64,000 nucleotides of DNA, from assembly GCA_018292915.2 (NCBI GenBank), contig JACVVK020000209.1, positions 355,001-419,000 on the forward strand, read 5' to 3'. The DNA is from Batillaria attramentaria. Lineage: Eukaryota > Mollusca > Gastropoda > Batillariidae. Shown in pieces: positions 1-18,742 of the stretch; position 1 is the stretch's first letter; the number at the start of each line of letters is the position of its first letter. The notes beneath the pieces are model-generated. The model ran no database searches and was not told where the DNA came from. It saw nothing but the letters and a program-made list of their open reading frames with translations. The position numbers were made by a program, and so were the translations under genes.

Positions 1-331
1 GGGGGCTTCGGCCCCTGGCAGGTTCAACCAGACTCACCAGGTCTGTGGGGTAGGGGCCAGACGAAACGACCCACCCTGGTCCTCCAGGTTGGGGGTTGTG
101 CGATGGGTTAACTACCCTCATACAGAAAAAAAACAACACTTAGTTACGGAAACCATCAACAGCAAAACTCACACCAACTCAGTTTTTGGGAGATCTGGGG
201 CTCCGCCCAGGAGACTTGCGAGCTGCGAGGCTCCGGCCTGACATGGGAGGAGGCCAAGACCAGCGCCAGGGACAGAGTGAGATGGAGGAGAGCTGTTGAG
301 GCCCTATGCTTCTCTAGGAGCCAAAAGGACT

Positions 332-368
<37 letters not shown>
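1..368 (+). mobile_element. 3' end of a non-LTR retrotransposon (LINE) with (AACT)n tail
   Basis: The reading frame through 212-331 ends in R-x-R-V-R-W-R-R-A-V-E-A-L and then a stop. This arginine-rich C-terminus is typical of LINE ORF2 proteins. It is followed by an (AACT)n tail at about 333-368. The upstream part is GC-rich and enters from outside the window, so the element is cut by the left edge. The clade cannot be named from this piece alone. Confidence 0.6.
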
Positions 369-371
<3 letters not shown>

Positions 372-599
372 GAAAATAAAAGAAGAAAAGTTTTGTTTGG
401 AACAGTTGTGCTCGTGAGCGGGCATGTACGCTCGAAATGGATTAGTAGAGCTAGAAATGCAATCATACACTGTTTGCTGGCCGTGTGAGCCAGGACTGAG
501 AACTCTAACGGCCCGAAGCTTTTCTACTGTGTAACAAGCCTTTGGCAGACGCTGTCCGTTTGGGTTTCTGTTTACTCAAGAAGCTTTTGTGGCTCTGTA

Positions 600-966
600 A
601 CTGCACCCAGTATCTTGAGCTGGCTCAAAGCGCCGCGAACTGAACCCAACGCGCACGCTCACGTGAACCACACGCATTCTCTCACACACTGGACACGAAC
701 ACATTACATTCACGTGGTGCGAAGGGTCAGCCCAGCTATTTAAGTTTCGGAATTTAGAACTGCATTTATTTACAAGTTTTGTGGGCCGAACATTTCCAAA
801 GCAGACGGGGAGGAAGCCGGAGACAGTACCCGGAGAGAACCCCCGACGATCGGCCCGAGTGAACGGTGTCACGTACGAGAAGGAAACATTCTTTGCCCCG
901 ATTGGGACTCGAACCTGACCTCTCGCATTGTTGACGAGGTCTTAACCATTAGACCACCGACCGCCC
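600..966 (-). mobile_element. tRNA-derived SINE, family B
   Basis: Read on the minus strand it starts with a tRNA-like head: gtggtctaatggttaag as A-box region and ggttcgagtccc-like sequence as B box. The body continues as in the + copy at 11673-12084, including the motif cgtgagcgtgcg. It is diverged and lacks the (ATT)n tail of the other copy. Confidence 0.7.
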
Positions 967-1062
967 CAGTTAAGAAGTACTTTTTTTTTTTTAAATTTGT
1001 AAGCTGTGTCACGGTTGGTGTTCCTTGACCACACACGTCAGTGAGTGGGTGGGTGGGCGGGT

Positions 1063-1216
1063 GGGTGTTTGGGAGTTTCCACCACATACGGGTGATATCA
1101 AAGACGGGGCAACGATGAAAAAGCCATCACAAGTATTTGGCCCTAGCCGGGATACGAAGTCACGTCCCGAGCATTAGAAGTCCAACGCTCTACCATTCGG
1201 CCACCCCGGCTCCCCC
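1063..1216 (-). mobile_element. tRNA-derived SINE, family A
   Basis: Family A consensus read on the minus strand: ggagccggggtggccgaatgg (A box), gttcgaatcc-like B box, then gccaaatatttgtgctggcc, ttgatatcaccc and ttaaactcccaaacaccc, ending CACCC-rich. This copy has lost about 10 bases around the ggacgttaa motif. No clear target-site duplication is visible. Confidence 0.8.
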
Positions 1217-1730
1217 CTCGTCAGTGAGTGAGAGACTGTGTCAGTTATTACGAAGTCGTAGTCTGAGGGTTGTTTGATGTTACGCGTACACGAGTGGGAT
1301 TGCAGCGTGCAGTTATGCTTTGGAAGTTATCATCTGACTGACGGGTTGCGAACTTCAGTACTGGCTCGGTTGTCTACTATCTAAACGGTACAATCATTTA
1401 CAACACGAGGCGAAGAGTTCAGCGCAAAGCCAGTGTCAGCACGGCGAGTCCATCACTGAGAGCTTCCGTGAGCGAGCAAAACTGTTTAACACATTTCGTA
1501 CCGCGCACGAGTAATCCACGTTTCTGACTCTTTTTTGGTTTTGGTCCTGTAAGCGAAAATCAGGATTAACGGTTCCTTGACGGCTCTTACTGCAGCAGAC
1601 ACGGGTATAATCAAAGTGCAACAGTCCCAGAAAGCCAAATTTAAATCCATGCGGACATTAATTAATTATGATTTTTTTTTAAAGTGAAGCCACTCGTGCA
1701 CAACCCCAAACTTAATTAGGAGGAATTGAG
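1217..1730. other. Unassigned intergenic sequence
   Basis: No coding potential, repeat family or RNA gene is recognised here. Short open frames on the minus strand have no family features. Confidence 0.5.
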
Positions 1731-2192
1731 TTAAAGATCTAAGCTCCCAACAAAAAGCTTTCCGAAGTGTGAAAAAATTTTACAGAGTCGACCGTGCAAG
1801 CACAGTCAACTCTTTCACAGTTGCAAAGTTTTCAGCGTCCCTGAACCCCCCCCCCCCCCCCAAAAAAAAAGAAAAAAAAAGAAAAAAAAAAGCCAAGAGC
1901 AGCCTCATTTCACATTTCACAGCTCAGTTTGCGTTTTGACACTGAACGAGAAAGATCGTGCAGCATTCAACATCCGCTAGACACTGTAGCGATGTGTCTC
2001 GCTCACTGACCAAAAGCCAAATAATGTCACGACAAACTAGTGCTCTGGTTTTATAAGGGTCCTCGAAGCGCTGAAAACTCTGCAACTGTGGCAGAGTTGC
2101 CTGGATTATGCACAGTCGAAGGAGTCACAGTTAAAAAAAACAAACAAACAAAAACCTTCGGAAAGCTTTTTGTTGGGAGCTTAGATCTTTAA
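1731..2192. mobile_element. MITE with long terminal inverted repeats and TTAA target site
   Basis: The left end TTAA-AGATCTAAGCTCCC is the exact reverse complement of the right end GGGAGCTTAGATCT-TTAA. Similarity between the arms continues inward for about 130 bp (gctttccgaag, cacagttgca, gttttcagcg), with homopolymer tracts in the middle. TTAA at both ends is the hallmark of piggyBac-like insertion. No transposase is present, so this is a non-autonomous copy. The superfamily is inferred from the target site only. Confidence 0.75.
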
Positions 2193-2716
2193 GCGTCGAG
2201 AGCGAAGCGAGCGTACCGAGCGTAGAGCGGGGTGTGTATTTGTTTTGTATCGTGACCGCGCGTAGTAAAGCGACTACCTGACACACATCCTATTCAGTAG
2301 CTCGAGTGAAGCTTGGAGAAACGTGTATGTATAAGCCAGGGTGCTATCTCCATTCTTCACAAGTTCTGCACGCTCCGACATAGAATAGCGGCCTGGCTGC
2401 GGGAAATAATTACTATCCGGCGCTTGTGTACACCCGTGCCGGCCGAGCCTAAACTGAAGAAAACTCAAGGTATGGTGTTTGTAAGTTAAGTTTTCACTGC
2501 GCTTTAAATGTCACACAGGTAAAGTCGTGCTACAACTGATGTGCTCAGTTAGCGGAGAATCAATCGCAAGTAGGCCTCTATGATTAATCCGACCCTTCTC
2601 TCCTCCACTCTCTCCTCTGCTTCTGTCTGTTTCCCTGTCTGTCTCAGCGGTGTCAGTCGGTCTTCATTTTAGACCAGCGCCCTTAGTTACCTAAAGTAAT
2701 TTCAGTACCTCTCAGT
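2193..2716. other. Unassigned intergenic sequence between two MITEs
   Basis: Single-copy-looking sequence without a supported gene. The only open frames are short and lack family features. Confidence 0.4.
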
Positions 2717-3039
2717 TTAAAGCCGGCTCTTAACTGGGCACTGCGGAGCGCCACAGTGCTGTCCACAGTTGTGACACAGTTGTGATTTTGGGGGTTCCGC
2801 CGCTGTGGCAGCAACCTGGATTTCAAACAGCCACAACTGTGACTGTGGTTTCCACAACAGATTCTGATTGGCTGTACTACGTCACTCGGCGCGCAAACAT
2901 GGCGGACAGTGCATCTTCAATCGGTTTGTCACCGAGCACAGCTGTGTTCAGTTTTGTAGTTAGTAGATACACCGAGCGCAACGACTGTGATGTGCACATG
3001 TGTGTTTCGCGCGCTGTGCCCAGTTAAGAGCAGGCTTAA
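2717..3039. mobile_element. Second TTAA-flanked MITE upstream of the SLC22 gene
   Basis: The left end reads TTAA-AGCCGGCTCTTAACTGGGCAC. The reverse complement of the right end reads TTAA-GCCTGCTCTTAACTGGGCAC. That gives inverted repeats of about 22 bp at a TTAA site. The interior carries gattgg (reverse CCAAT), acgtca (CRE half site) and aacatggcgga (YY1-like), 600-760 bases upstream of the transporter start codon. The element is structurally clear; any promoter role is speculation. Confidence 0.7.
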
Positions 3040-3127
3040 CGCTGTATTTCGGTTCTCGTATAGTTTGATTTGCTTTCTTACCTGAAGTCGCGCGCTACAA
3101 AACAGTGCTGCGCCGAGACTGAGCAAA

Positions 3128-3636
3128 CACCTTTACAAATACTAAATATACGTCAGTACATGTCATTTCTTCTTGCAACAAACTGCAGGTGGTTTTTCCT
3201 TGCAACAAGCACGCACACTAAACATGTCATTACGGCATACCAGATAATACGTAAGTTTATGTCATTTGTTTTTTTTTTGGCAGGTTCACTGAAACATGCA
3301 CAAGTGAGGAATAACTAGTCTCCTCTAACAACACGATCCATTTCTCAAGCACGTTCCCGGGTCAGTACCAATCAGTATGAGCGTGCAGACATTTACAAAT
3401 ACTAAATACGTTACGTCAGTAAATGCCATTTCTTCTTGCAACAAACTGCAGGTGTTTTTCCTTGCAACAAGCACGCACATTAAACATGTCATTACGGCAT
3501 ACCAGATAATACCTAAGTTTATGTCATTTTTTTTTTTTGGCAGGTTCACTGAAACATGCACAAGTGAGGAATAACCAGTCTCCTCTAACAACACGAACCA
3601 TTTCTCAAGCACGTTCCCGGGTCAGGACCAGTCAGT

Positions 3637-3650
<14 letters not shown>
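3128..3650 (+). repeat. 260-bp tandem duplication spanning the SLC22 start codon
   Basis: 3128-3390 and 3388-3650 are near-identical copies offset by exactly 260 bases. Both contain ggcaggttcactgaaacatgc and end in the SLC22 translation start atgagcgtgcagac. Copy 1 keeps a good donor-like acgtaagt at about 3248, while copy 2 reads acctaagt. Both keep a T-tract followed by ggcag that looks like a 3' splice site. Confidence 0.9.
3377..3574 (+). other. Upstream ORF created by the duplicated start codon
   Basis: The upstream copy of the duplicated segment begins with the same MSVQT codons as the transporter. It then runs into the second copy and stops after 65 codons. If both copies lie in one unspliced leader, this would be an upstream ORF ending before the true start at 3637. 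It is probably a by-product of the duplication. Confidence 0.35.
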
Positions 3651-11422
<7,772 letters not shown>

Positions 11423-11672
11423 CAGTGATTTGGCTGAACGTTATACCCCTAGAAATATTATCGCAGACAAACATTTTTGTATATCGCTGTTCCACGTGAA
11501 TCATGTGAAAAATGTACATGAACGAATTAGTATTACGCCTTACACTGGCAAGAGACGTGCTTGTAACAACATAGTTCGGGTAACCCATGAGTGATCGGGG
11601 AAGTCCCATTAAAGGGACGCCCTGCTTAATAACAAGACATCCGGGGCCTGACGCATGGATAATAGATTTGGG

Positions 11673-12084
11673 GGGCGGTCGGTGGTCTAGTGGTCAAGCG
11701 ATTTCGTCACCAATGCGAGAGGTCACGGGTTCGAGTCCCACAAGGGGCAAAGACATTTTTCCTTCTCGTACGTGGCAGCGTTCATTCGGGCCGATCGTCA
11801 AAAGTTATCTCCGGGTACTCCGGCTTCCTCCCCCTCTGCTTTGGAAATGTTCAACCCACAAAATTTGAAAATAAATGCAATTCTAAATTCCGAAACTTAA
11901 ATTGCTAAGCTGGCCTTTCGCACCACGTGATTGTAATGTGTTCATGTCCAGTATGTGAGAGAATGCGTGTGATTCACGTGAGCGTGCGTGTTGGGTTTAG
12001 CTCGCGGCGCTTTAAGCTCGCTTTGAGCCAAATATTTGGGATAAAGCGCCTATATTAATGAGATTATTATTATTATTATTATTA
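11673..12084 (+). mobile_element. SINE family B, full length with (ATT)n tail
   Basis: The tRNA-like head has gtggtctagtggtcaagcg and ggttcgagtccc. The body includes ctccgggtactccggcttc, aaaataaatgcaatt and cgtgagcgtgcg, with an ATT tail. Its internal AATAAA at 11871 and the one at 12083 are the first such signals downstream of the SLC22 stop codon. Confidence 0.85.
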
Positions 12085-12091
12085 AATAAAG

Positions 12092-12205
12092 AATGCGTGT
12101 GATTCACGTGAGCGTGCGTGTTGGGTTCAGTTGGCGGAGCTTTGCGTCGATTCATGAAATTGGGTAAAGCGCCTATACGAATCTCAATAATTAATAATTA
12201 ATAAT
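12092..12205 (+). mobile_element. SINE family B 3' fragment directly behind a full copy
   Basis: Repeats gaatgcgtgtgattcacgtg, then cgtgagcgtgcg and gtaaagcgcctata, ending in an AAT-rich tail. Confidence 0.7.
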
Positions 12206-12361
12206 GGGTATTGAAGGGACGCCCTCCCTCCCGCAGGAGCTCAGGGCGCCTTACAGTCAACACGCACTCACTCACACAGAAACGGAAACACGCGCAACAT
12301 TCCTCCACACATACATTAGCTACAACCACATAATGTGCAGCATCATACACGGCTTCCCCCG

Positions 12362-12399
<38 letters not shown>

Positions 12400-12500
12400 C
12401 CAGCAGGACGATGATGTGGCAACAGCTATTAGTTAGGGGCAGTGAAGAGGTGGGTTTTCAAGTTGTTATGATTATCATTGCGTCCGAGATTAGGCAGAAT
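12206..12500 (+). repeat. Dispersed repeat E, second copy, with (CA)n
   Basis: Has the ggcgccttacagtcaacacg edge, a CA tract at 12364-12398 and the aggtgggttttcaagttg block shared in style with 3990-4110. Confidence 0.45.
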
Positions 12501-12524
12501 GAAAGTGTGTTTGCGCTAGTCTAG

Positions 12525-12620
12525 GGCCCCTGGGGTCTAACGCACGAAAAGAGGCTAGACTAATCTGAGACTTGGCTTTAGTCTCAGACGTATTACGCTA
12601 GGGGGGGGGGGGGGGAGGCA
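12525..12620. mobile_element. End fragment of the MITE found at 53440-53750
   Basis: cacgaaaagaggctagacta and taatctgagac match the reverse complement of the right end of the 53440-53750 element. A G-run follows. Confidence 0.4.
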
Positions 12621-12819
12621 ATCAGCAGAGTGCATTACTGTTAAGTCCTTGAAGTAGTCGAAAACTTGCCGGTCTCCGTTTATGCACATTCTAAAAACAA
12701 ATTCCGACCACTGTTGGCACTGACTCTGTCGCTGGGTATATTCACGACCCTAGTACTTCGAACACGTGAATCGGGCAACAGCGTATTAAAATCGGAAGTA
12801 AGCTTGCTTGCTTGCTCGG

Positions 12820-12865
12820 CTGTTTGTGGGTTTAACGTCCTTTTCCACCACACAAGGGTGGTACG
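12820..12865 (-). mobile_element. SINE family A 3' fragment
   Basis: Only the gtttaacgtccttttccacc end is left. Confidence 0.6.
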
Positions 12866-12908
12866 CACCAGCTTTCTATGATCCAAGGTAGTCGAGAGAC
12901 TTTCGAGA

Positions 12909-13028
12909 GTGGGTGGGTGTTTGGGAGTTTAACGTCCTTTTCCGCCACGTATGGTTGATATCAAAGACGGGGCAACGAGAAAAAGGCCAGCACAAATATG
13001 AAGCCCCAGCCGGGATTCGAACTCACGA
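12909..13028 (-). mobile_element. SINE family A, head-truncated, with 16-bp target-site duplication
   Basis: Flanked by cgagagactttcgaga at 12893-12908 and 13029-13044. The tRNA head beyond the B box is absent, so this copy arrived already truncated. Confidence 0.92.
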
Positions 13029-13132
13029 CGAGAGACTTTCGAGATACAGAATGAAATAAGTACCTGTTGTTCTCGAGGAGTGGAGTAAGCACGTTTGGTC
13101 AATATTTACACAACACTTCTAACCACACACAA

Positions 13133-13305
13133 GGGTGGGTGGGTGTTTGGGAGTTTAAGGTCCTTTTCCAGCATATAAGGGTGATATCAAAGACGGGGCA
13201 GCGAGAAAAAGGCCAGCACAAATATTTGGCCCCAGCCGGGATTCGAACTCACGACCCGAGCATCGAAAGTCCAACACTCTACCATTCGGCCACCCCGGCT
13301 CCCCC
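13133..13305 (-). mobile_element. SINE family A with 14-bp target-site duplication
   Basis: Full-length copy between ctaaccacacacaa at 13119-13132 and 13306-13319. Confidence 0.93.
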
Positions 13306-13319
13306 CTAACCACACACAA

Positions 13320-13689
13320 CAAACTATGAGAGAAACACACATCGAAAAGGTCATTAGATCGACGATCTACGGATTCCCATGCACGTATCAGCCTGCTTCA
13401 GATCCCCTAGTCTTATCGGAAATCCCAAACTGTGAGCTAAAAAAAAATACACAGGTGATAATTCTGTTTGCCGTTACTTCCTGGTTCACTTTTTGCAAAC
13501 AACTGGGACTCTCGTTTATTATCGGTAAGATATCGATCTGTTTGATTTTTTTTTGCTGCCCCAACTCTTTGACAGCTCCAGTGGTGTTCCTCCCAGGTCA
13601 TGGATGGGACCCATGGAGGACTCGGAAGGTGGGACAATTTTTTATATATAATGCATGATTATGGAGATGAAGATGATAGTAAGATGATT
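13320..13689. other. Unassigned intergenic sequence
   Basis: A 110-codon plus-strand frame and a 66-codon minus-strand frame overlap here, neither with family features. No gene is supported. Confidence 0.4.
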
Positions 13690-14044
13690 CTATGGAGGTC
13701 CATGTGGTTTGGGACTGCCGGACAGGGCCGCATTCCACGCTTCCTGTCATAAATATCCCGGCATTAACCAGGCCCGGGAACTACGACACCTGCGGTGCCA
13801 GCCCTGTCACCATCCACCATCCACATCATAAGACGTGTCATACCAAGGGAAGCACCCCCAAAGTCGCACCCGTCAAGTGGGTGAAACTCGACTGTGTGGC
13901 AACAGCCTCCCCATCGGGCCCATAGCACACCCGCTCTGGGTAGGAGCCGACCTAGGTAGGAAAAATCCCGTTTGCCTCGGCTGGGACTCGAACCCGGGTC
14001 TCCCGGTCCATGATCCGAAGTGCTAACCACTACACTACGGGGAC
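13690..14044 (-). mobile_element. tRNA-derived SINE, family C
   Basis: On the minus strand it begins tccccgtagtgtagtggtta and has the B-box stretch gggttcgagtcccagccg. It then has a ~280-base unrelated body with runs such as ccgggcctggttaatgccgg. Only this copy is in the window. Confidence 0.75.
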
Positions 14045-14282
14045 CGGTCGATCTGTTTTATTACATGAGACCCTCAGAAGGCCGTGTCAATAAATCAGAT
14101 GACGTGTTTTGTTTAACGAGTAAGTGGCTCATCAAGGTGGAACTCTGCAGCCTACCACATGTCAGCTACCGTTCACATATATTATTTATTTGTTAGACGA
14201 TGGATTTTTTTCCTCAGGATCGTTACACAGCAGTTTTCATCTAATCTTGTGGAAACACTTGCTTCGAATTCAATCCCGCATT

Positions 14283-14485
14283 CAGACTCCAACCCATATC
14301 CTCCAGACGTGCCCCACCTACAGCGGCCTCCGACGCCAGCTGTGGCCCAGTGAGGCGGACCTACAAGAGAAGCTCTGGGGACCGACAGCGTCACTGCGGC
14401 GGACAGCGGAGTTCGTCACCAAGACCGGACTTTCCATTTAGCATGGCCGGGAACGCAGAAGAAGAAGAAGAAGAAGAAGAAGAAG
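14283..14485 (+). mobile_element. 5'-truncated LINE 3' end with (GAA)n tail and 10-bp target duplication
   Basis: Encodes PTHILQTCP, LRRQLWPSEADLQEKLWG and TAEFVTKTGLSI-stop, the cysteine-containing C-terminus common in Jockey/I-type ORF2 proteins. A GAAGAA tail follows. atcccgcatt flanks it at 14273-14282 and 14486-14495. Confidence 0.8.
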
Positions 14486-14551
14486 ATCCCGCATTGACAG
14501 AGTCCTAGTAACCACAGCAACGAGGTGAAAACCACAACAAATCAGATAAGA

Positions 14552-14728
14552 GGGGTGGGGGGTGGGTATTTGGGGGTTTAACGTCCTTTTTCACCACATA
14601 CGGGTGATATCAAAGGCGGGGCAACGATGAAAACGCCAGCACAAATATTTGGCCCCAGCCGGGATACAAACTCACGACCCGAGCATTAGAAGTCCAACGC
14701 TCTACCATTCGGCCACCCCGGCTCCCCT
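14552..14728 (-). mobile_element. SINE family A with 13-bp target-site duplication
   Basis: Full-length copy between aaatcagataaga at 14539-14551 and 14729-14741. Confidence 0.93.
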
Positions 14729-14741
14729 AAATCAGATAAGA

Positions 14742-15054
14742 AGGATGCCCTGTGTGCATGAATGAGCGTTGTTCATTTCAGCGTGTGTGCTAGGTTCATG
14801 TCGTTAAGCCTTTAATAAGATAAGATCAGAACAAATCACTGCCACGTTCTTACTGCTTGAAAGCAATAAAAACAAAGGGATTTGCTGTGGTGGTTGGTTT
14901 ACACAATCTTTCACACTCAAACATAAAACTGCAACCCTACGATAAAATACCAACCTGCAAATAAACACGCACAACTATCAATAAAAATGCGTGCTACACA
15001 GGGTATCCTCCGGCTCTCACCACACCAAGAAAAAACAACAACAACAACAACAAC

Positions 15055-15108
<54 letters not shown>

Positions 15109-15231
15109 GGAAATTTTCGCTAAAGCTCAGCTAGGAGGTGATTAGCGCCATGGATAAAAAAAAAAAAAAAAAACCTCGATAGCGGTCTGGTTGTTTTTGT
15201 TGTTGTTGTCATTGTTGTTGGTTGGGAAGAG

Positions 15232-15278
<47 letters not shown>

Positions 15279-15562
15279 GATGATGATGATGAAACCTTTA
15301 TTTCAGGATAGAGTTGCTAGGTACTGGAAGGCCTCTCTTACACACTGTCCTGCTAACACTACAACAGACAATTCAATTAAGTATTGGGACCACATTAAAC
15401 CAGAACCTATGTGGCAAATCAAGGAGATTAGTACAACACAAGCAAGTACAACAAAACATTTGACAAAGGATGTATAGGAATCCAGCATCAGTAAGGCGTT
15501 GCTAAACGCGCTGCTCACGTAAAACAATGCATCAGTCATGCATTTCTTATTTACAGCCTGTC

Positions 15563-15596
<34 letters not shown>

Positions 15597-16080
15597 AACA
15601 CTAGCACTGAGTCGCCGCATTGCCGGCCTTCGTTTAAAATTACACACTTTCTCCTGTGTCAGTGATTAATGCACTGATGTGTTTTGGCAAACACTGGCCA
15701 CTACCCTGGCTGTGCGCAAAAAAAGCAGACGACAGGTTCTCAAAAGTCCTGTGTGAAAACACGAAAAGTCCGTGAGCAATACTACCGTACTACGACACAC
15801 TGTCTGGCCACAACACTGTGCATGAAGCACGTGCGATTGAAAACGCAACACACGTAGGGCGCCGGGGACGTCACAGTGTCAGGACGTACCCAAACCAGAA
15901 AGGGGTGTATTTCTCAGCTTCATTGTTATTTTCGTCCACTTACATCTATCCTGGGCAAACCCTGCCAAATTATAATTACTTCAATCAAAATTTGAAATCT
16001 GTCACTGCTTTGGACTGTTCCGTGCTGTTGACTTAGTTTCAAAACTTTATAATTGTCCATTGAACAACCCTCCCACCCCT
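14742..16080. other. Non-coding stretch with microsatellites
   Basis: Contains (CAA)n-(CA)n at 15030-15104, (GA)n at 15237-15273 leading into (GAT)n, and (GA)n at 15568-15596. A reversed tail-like cctttatttca at 15295 suggests an old retroelement on the minus strand. No gene is supported. Confidence 0.5.
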
Positions 16081-16084
16081 GTGC

Positions 16085-16165
16085 TTAGTTTGGAGCGGTC
16101 CCCAAACCGCAGTATAAAAGTGACCAGGGGGAGAGAACTCTTCGAACTGGAGGTCTTGGCTGGTA
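16085..16165 (+). promoter_or_regulatory. Candidate TATA-box promoter
   Basis: TATAAAAG at 16113-16120 follows a small palindrome (gcggt-ccccaa-accgc, 16095-16110). About 45 bases downstream is a donor-like ggctg|gtaggt at 16163. It lies upstream of the repeated-exon locus on the same strand. The TATA match is clear; the promoter role is inference. Confidence 0.3.
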
Positions 16166-16416
16166 GGTTGTGCTCTGATTTGGTTTTGAAATTTGAAATA
16201 GCAGCTACCCAAATTAATTGCCTAATTGCGATTAATCGACTACTGCATGATGTTGTATAGGCAGTGGCGGGTCTGTAACGGGTATTTGTTTAGTGTTTTA
16301 AATGATTAAATACGAATATTTTGATCGCGAAACAACTCACCGCCGGGCCATGGCACTGAGTCTGGCCGCCATTGTCAGTGGCAAGACTGAGTTGCCCGGA
16401 AATGGCGACGTTTAGA

Positions 16417-16432
16417 TTCTCTCTCTCTCTCT

Positions 16433-16480
<48 letters not shown>
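16417..16480. repeat. (CT)n-(CA)n microsatellite
   Basis: CT repeats are followed by about 42 bases of CA. Confidence 0.95.
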
Positions 16481-16481
<1 letters not shown>

Positions 16482-16889
16482 TCGTGGTCGGAGGCAAAAA
16501 TCAGAGGGGGTGGGGGTGGAGGGGGTAGGGGTAAAGGTAAGGTGCAAAGACAGTACCTTTTTTTTCCTAGTCATTCAGGAGGAGAATACAACCACTAGTC
16601 ATTCAGCTGGCTGACAAGCATTACTGCTTTTGAAATCAGGACAGCTGACATTAAAGTGGTTGAGACATCATTAACATCATTATTATTAAAGAGTGCAATG
16701 CGCACGGACCTTTTTTTTCTCATGGAGTACTCCAGCGCTTTAGAGTTGGACATTGGATTAGATTATCATGATCACGCATGTAGACAATCATTTGGTGATG
16801 CAGACTCTGCATTATTGAACACGATTTGATTGAGGCGGCACTTTAGCTGCCCTGTCTACAAAAAATAATGCAGCTTCTCCCTCATGATT

Positions 16890-17035
16890 GAGGAGCTAGG
16901 TAGCCAAATGGTTGAGTGTTGGACTCACAGTGTGAGTTCGAATCGCAGATGGGGCCAAATATTTTGGCTTTTTCCTGGTTGCCCCGTCCTTGATAACACC
17001 AATATATGGTGGAAAAGGACGTTAAACGCCTATCG
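16890..17035 (+). mobile_element. SINE family A, diverged old copy
   Basis: A-box region tagccaaatggttgagtgttgg, B box gttcgaatcg, gccccgtccttgata and ggtggaaaaggacgttaaac are all recognisable. The CACCC tail is lost. Confidence 0.75.
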
Positions 17036-17700
17036 CCCTCTAAATTAATCGTGTGCATTACACCAGATCAGTGGGCCACATAATGCTCAATATTCATCAC
17101 CCAAATCAGCGGCTACAGCTCATAGCTGAAATACATTTTGCCTCTTAATTAACTTTATGACATTAGCCCAAAGAATGACAGATCTATACTTTTGCACTAA
17201 TGGTACTGTGCATGTCGTTGTAAGCAGCGCGCATCACTCTCTGGGCTTGGAGAAGGTGATTAATTGTACACCATGTTGGTAAGTAAACACCGTACCGTAC
17301 CGTACGACACCGGAAGTCATCAGGAATGAGAGGTCATTAATAATAATAATAATAATAATAAAAGTGTCTTTTGAGCAAGTCAGACATGTAGTTCATACAT
17401 GTAGTCTTGAACGTTGTCACTGGGTCTGGATATCTAATTAATTAAACTGTCAATGAGATGTTGAACAAGAATCTTAAACCGATGCGTGTTAGAAAAACAA
17501 CATTGTTTTGCATGAAAGTGGCACTACGCTATGTTAGCTATGTGTTTCTGTGTCGGTGTTAGCAAACAAGATGGAAATCAACTGGATGCTTTTTTTTCAG
17601 AGGCAGATGGAGCCAGTGCTGGTCAACATAATTGTATTCATGTATCATATTCTTACATGGCAAGCTTGTTTTGCTTTGTTGCAGGGTGAAACTTTGCAGT
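17036..17700. other. Unassigned sequence with exon-like acceptors
   Basis: Includes (AAT)n at 17339-17361. Acceptor-like tttttttcag at 17600 and gctttgttgcag at 17685 may be the 5' part of the repeated-exon locus. No protein gene is recognised. Confidence 0.3.
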
Positions 17701-17772
17701 CTGTCAGGGACCGCCCGGCACGAGCAATCTGAGGACGTGGCCCTCGAGTGTCCGCTATTAGGAGCGCTCTTC

Positions 17773-18216
17773 TTATGCCGGTAGTACCATGACTGACGCC
17801 TTGTCATGGGGCCTCTGCGCCTTGGCACTTACGGGGGGGAGACTTTGTAGCGCCACCCAAAGTCCGTTCTCTTTCGGGCTGTAGGTGGATCCCATGTTAG
17901 GGCCTCCAGTCTCCACTTCCTGCGCGTAATCTAAACACATTTTTGGAAGGGTAGTGAGATATGGAAACTGATCAGTTGTCACATAAATGTCTGTCAAGTA
18001 TGCCAATAGCAGCATATGTGCCTCTCGGGATATGCTGTTTTCCTCATGCTGCATTACTGCATGACAAAATTGTAGGCTAAAACTCTTCAGGCTGATAGGG
18101 AATATCTTAATACTAGCAGGCGTTGTAAGAGAAAGCGCCCAGGTGGCCATCAACCTCATGCTGGTGTGCATGGGACAGACTGTGCTGTGCCTTGTTTTTG
18201 GCTGTAGTTCAGGCAC
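17773..18216 (-). CDS. Unrecognised open frame, about 147 codons, possibly fortuitous
   Basis: The frame is open between stops and first has a methionine some 15 codons in (MHTSMRLMATW). It contains no signal peptide, membrane segment or motif that I recognise. A stretch rich in H, E and aromatics (HAVMQHEENSISREA) looks globular rather than low-complexity. It could be a decayed exon or transposon piece. The repeated-exon locus is on the opposite strand. Confidence 0.2.
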   Translation of the reverse strand: MPELQPKTRHSTVCPMHTSMRLMATWALSLTTPASIKIFPISLKSFSLQFCHAVMQHEENSISREAHMLLLAYLTDIYVTTDQFPYLTTLPKMCLDYAQEVETGGPNMGSTYSPKENGLWVALQSLPPVSAKAQRPHDKASVMVLPA

Positions 18217-18246
18217 TTATGTAAGATTGGTAATCTGCTTTATGTA

Positions 18247-18281
18247 TTTTTGTTACATTTTACTAGGAAATGTAACAAAAA
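18247..18281. repeat. Perfect 14-bp inverted repeat, 7-nt loop
   Basis: TTTTTGTTACATTT and AAATGTAACAAAAA are exact reverse complements around tactagg. Confidence 0.9.
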
Positions 18282-18742
18282 GGCATAAACAGTTTTGTTA
18301 AAGTTTAAATTGTGGTTGTCGGAGTGGCTTTGGGACAGCCACAGTTTTGGTCCTGTTTGTTTCATGACATGTATTTGGCTTGTAAACAGTCTGTCGGGTT
18401 GGATGTGTCTCCTGCTTTGCGTCGGTGGTTAGGTTGTCCCCCCGCAACTTAAGTGCATGGCATGTTTTCTGGGCGACATCAATGCACATTGTTCCATGAT
18501 AAGCTGGGAAATGTGTTGAACAAATAGCAGCATACTTGGCAGAAAGTCCACAAGGTTAGGTAGGGTACAGCAAGAAAGAAGATGGACCTCCGGAGGCCCC
18601 CGCCAAGCCCAGTTTGAGATGCAGCAGCGGATGGTAAATATTATTTCCTTTCTTGGGAAATAATAAACTGTTGTAAAATTTCAGTATTAACAGTTTTGTT
18701 CTCAGCTCTGCTTGCATCTTGCTGCTTTAACTGTTTTTGAAG

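Noticed and set aside
13939..14044. tRNA-like sequence on the minus strand
   Set aside because: It is the head of SINE family C, with a 280-base body attached.
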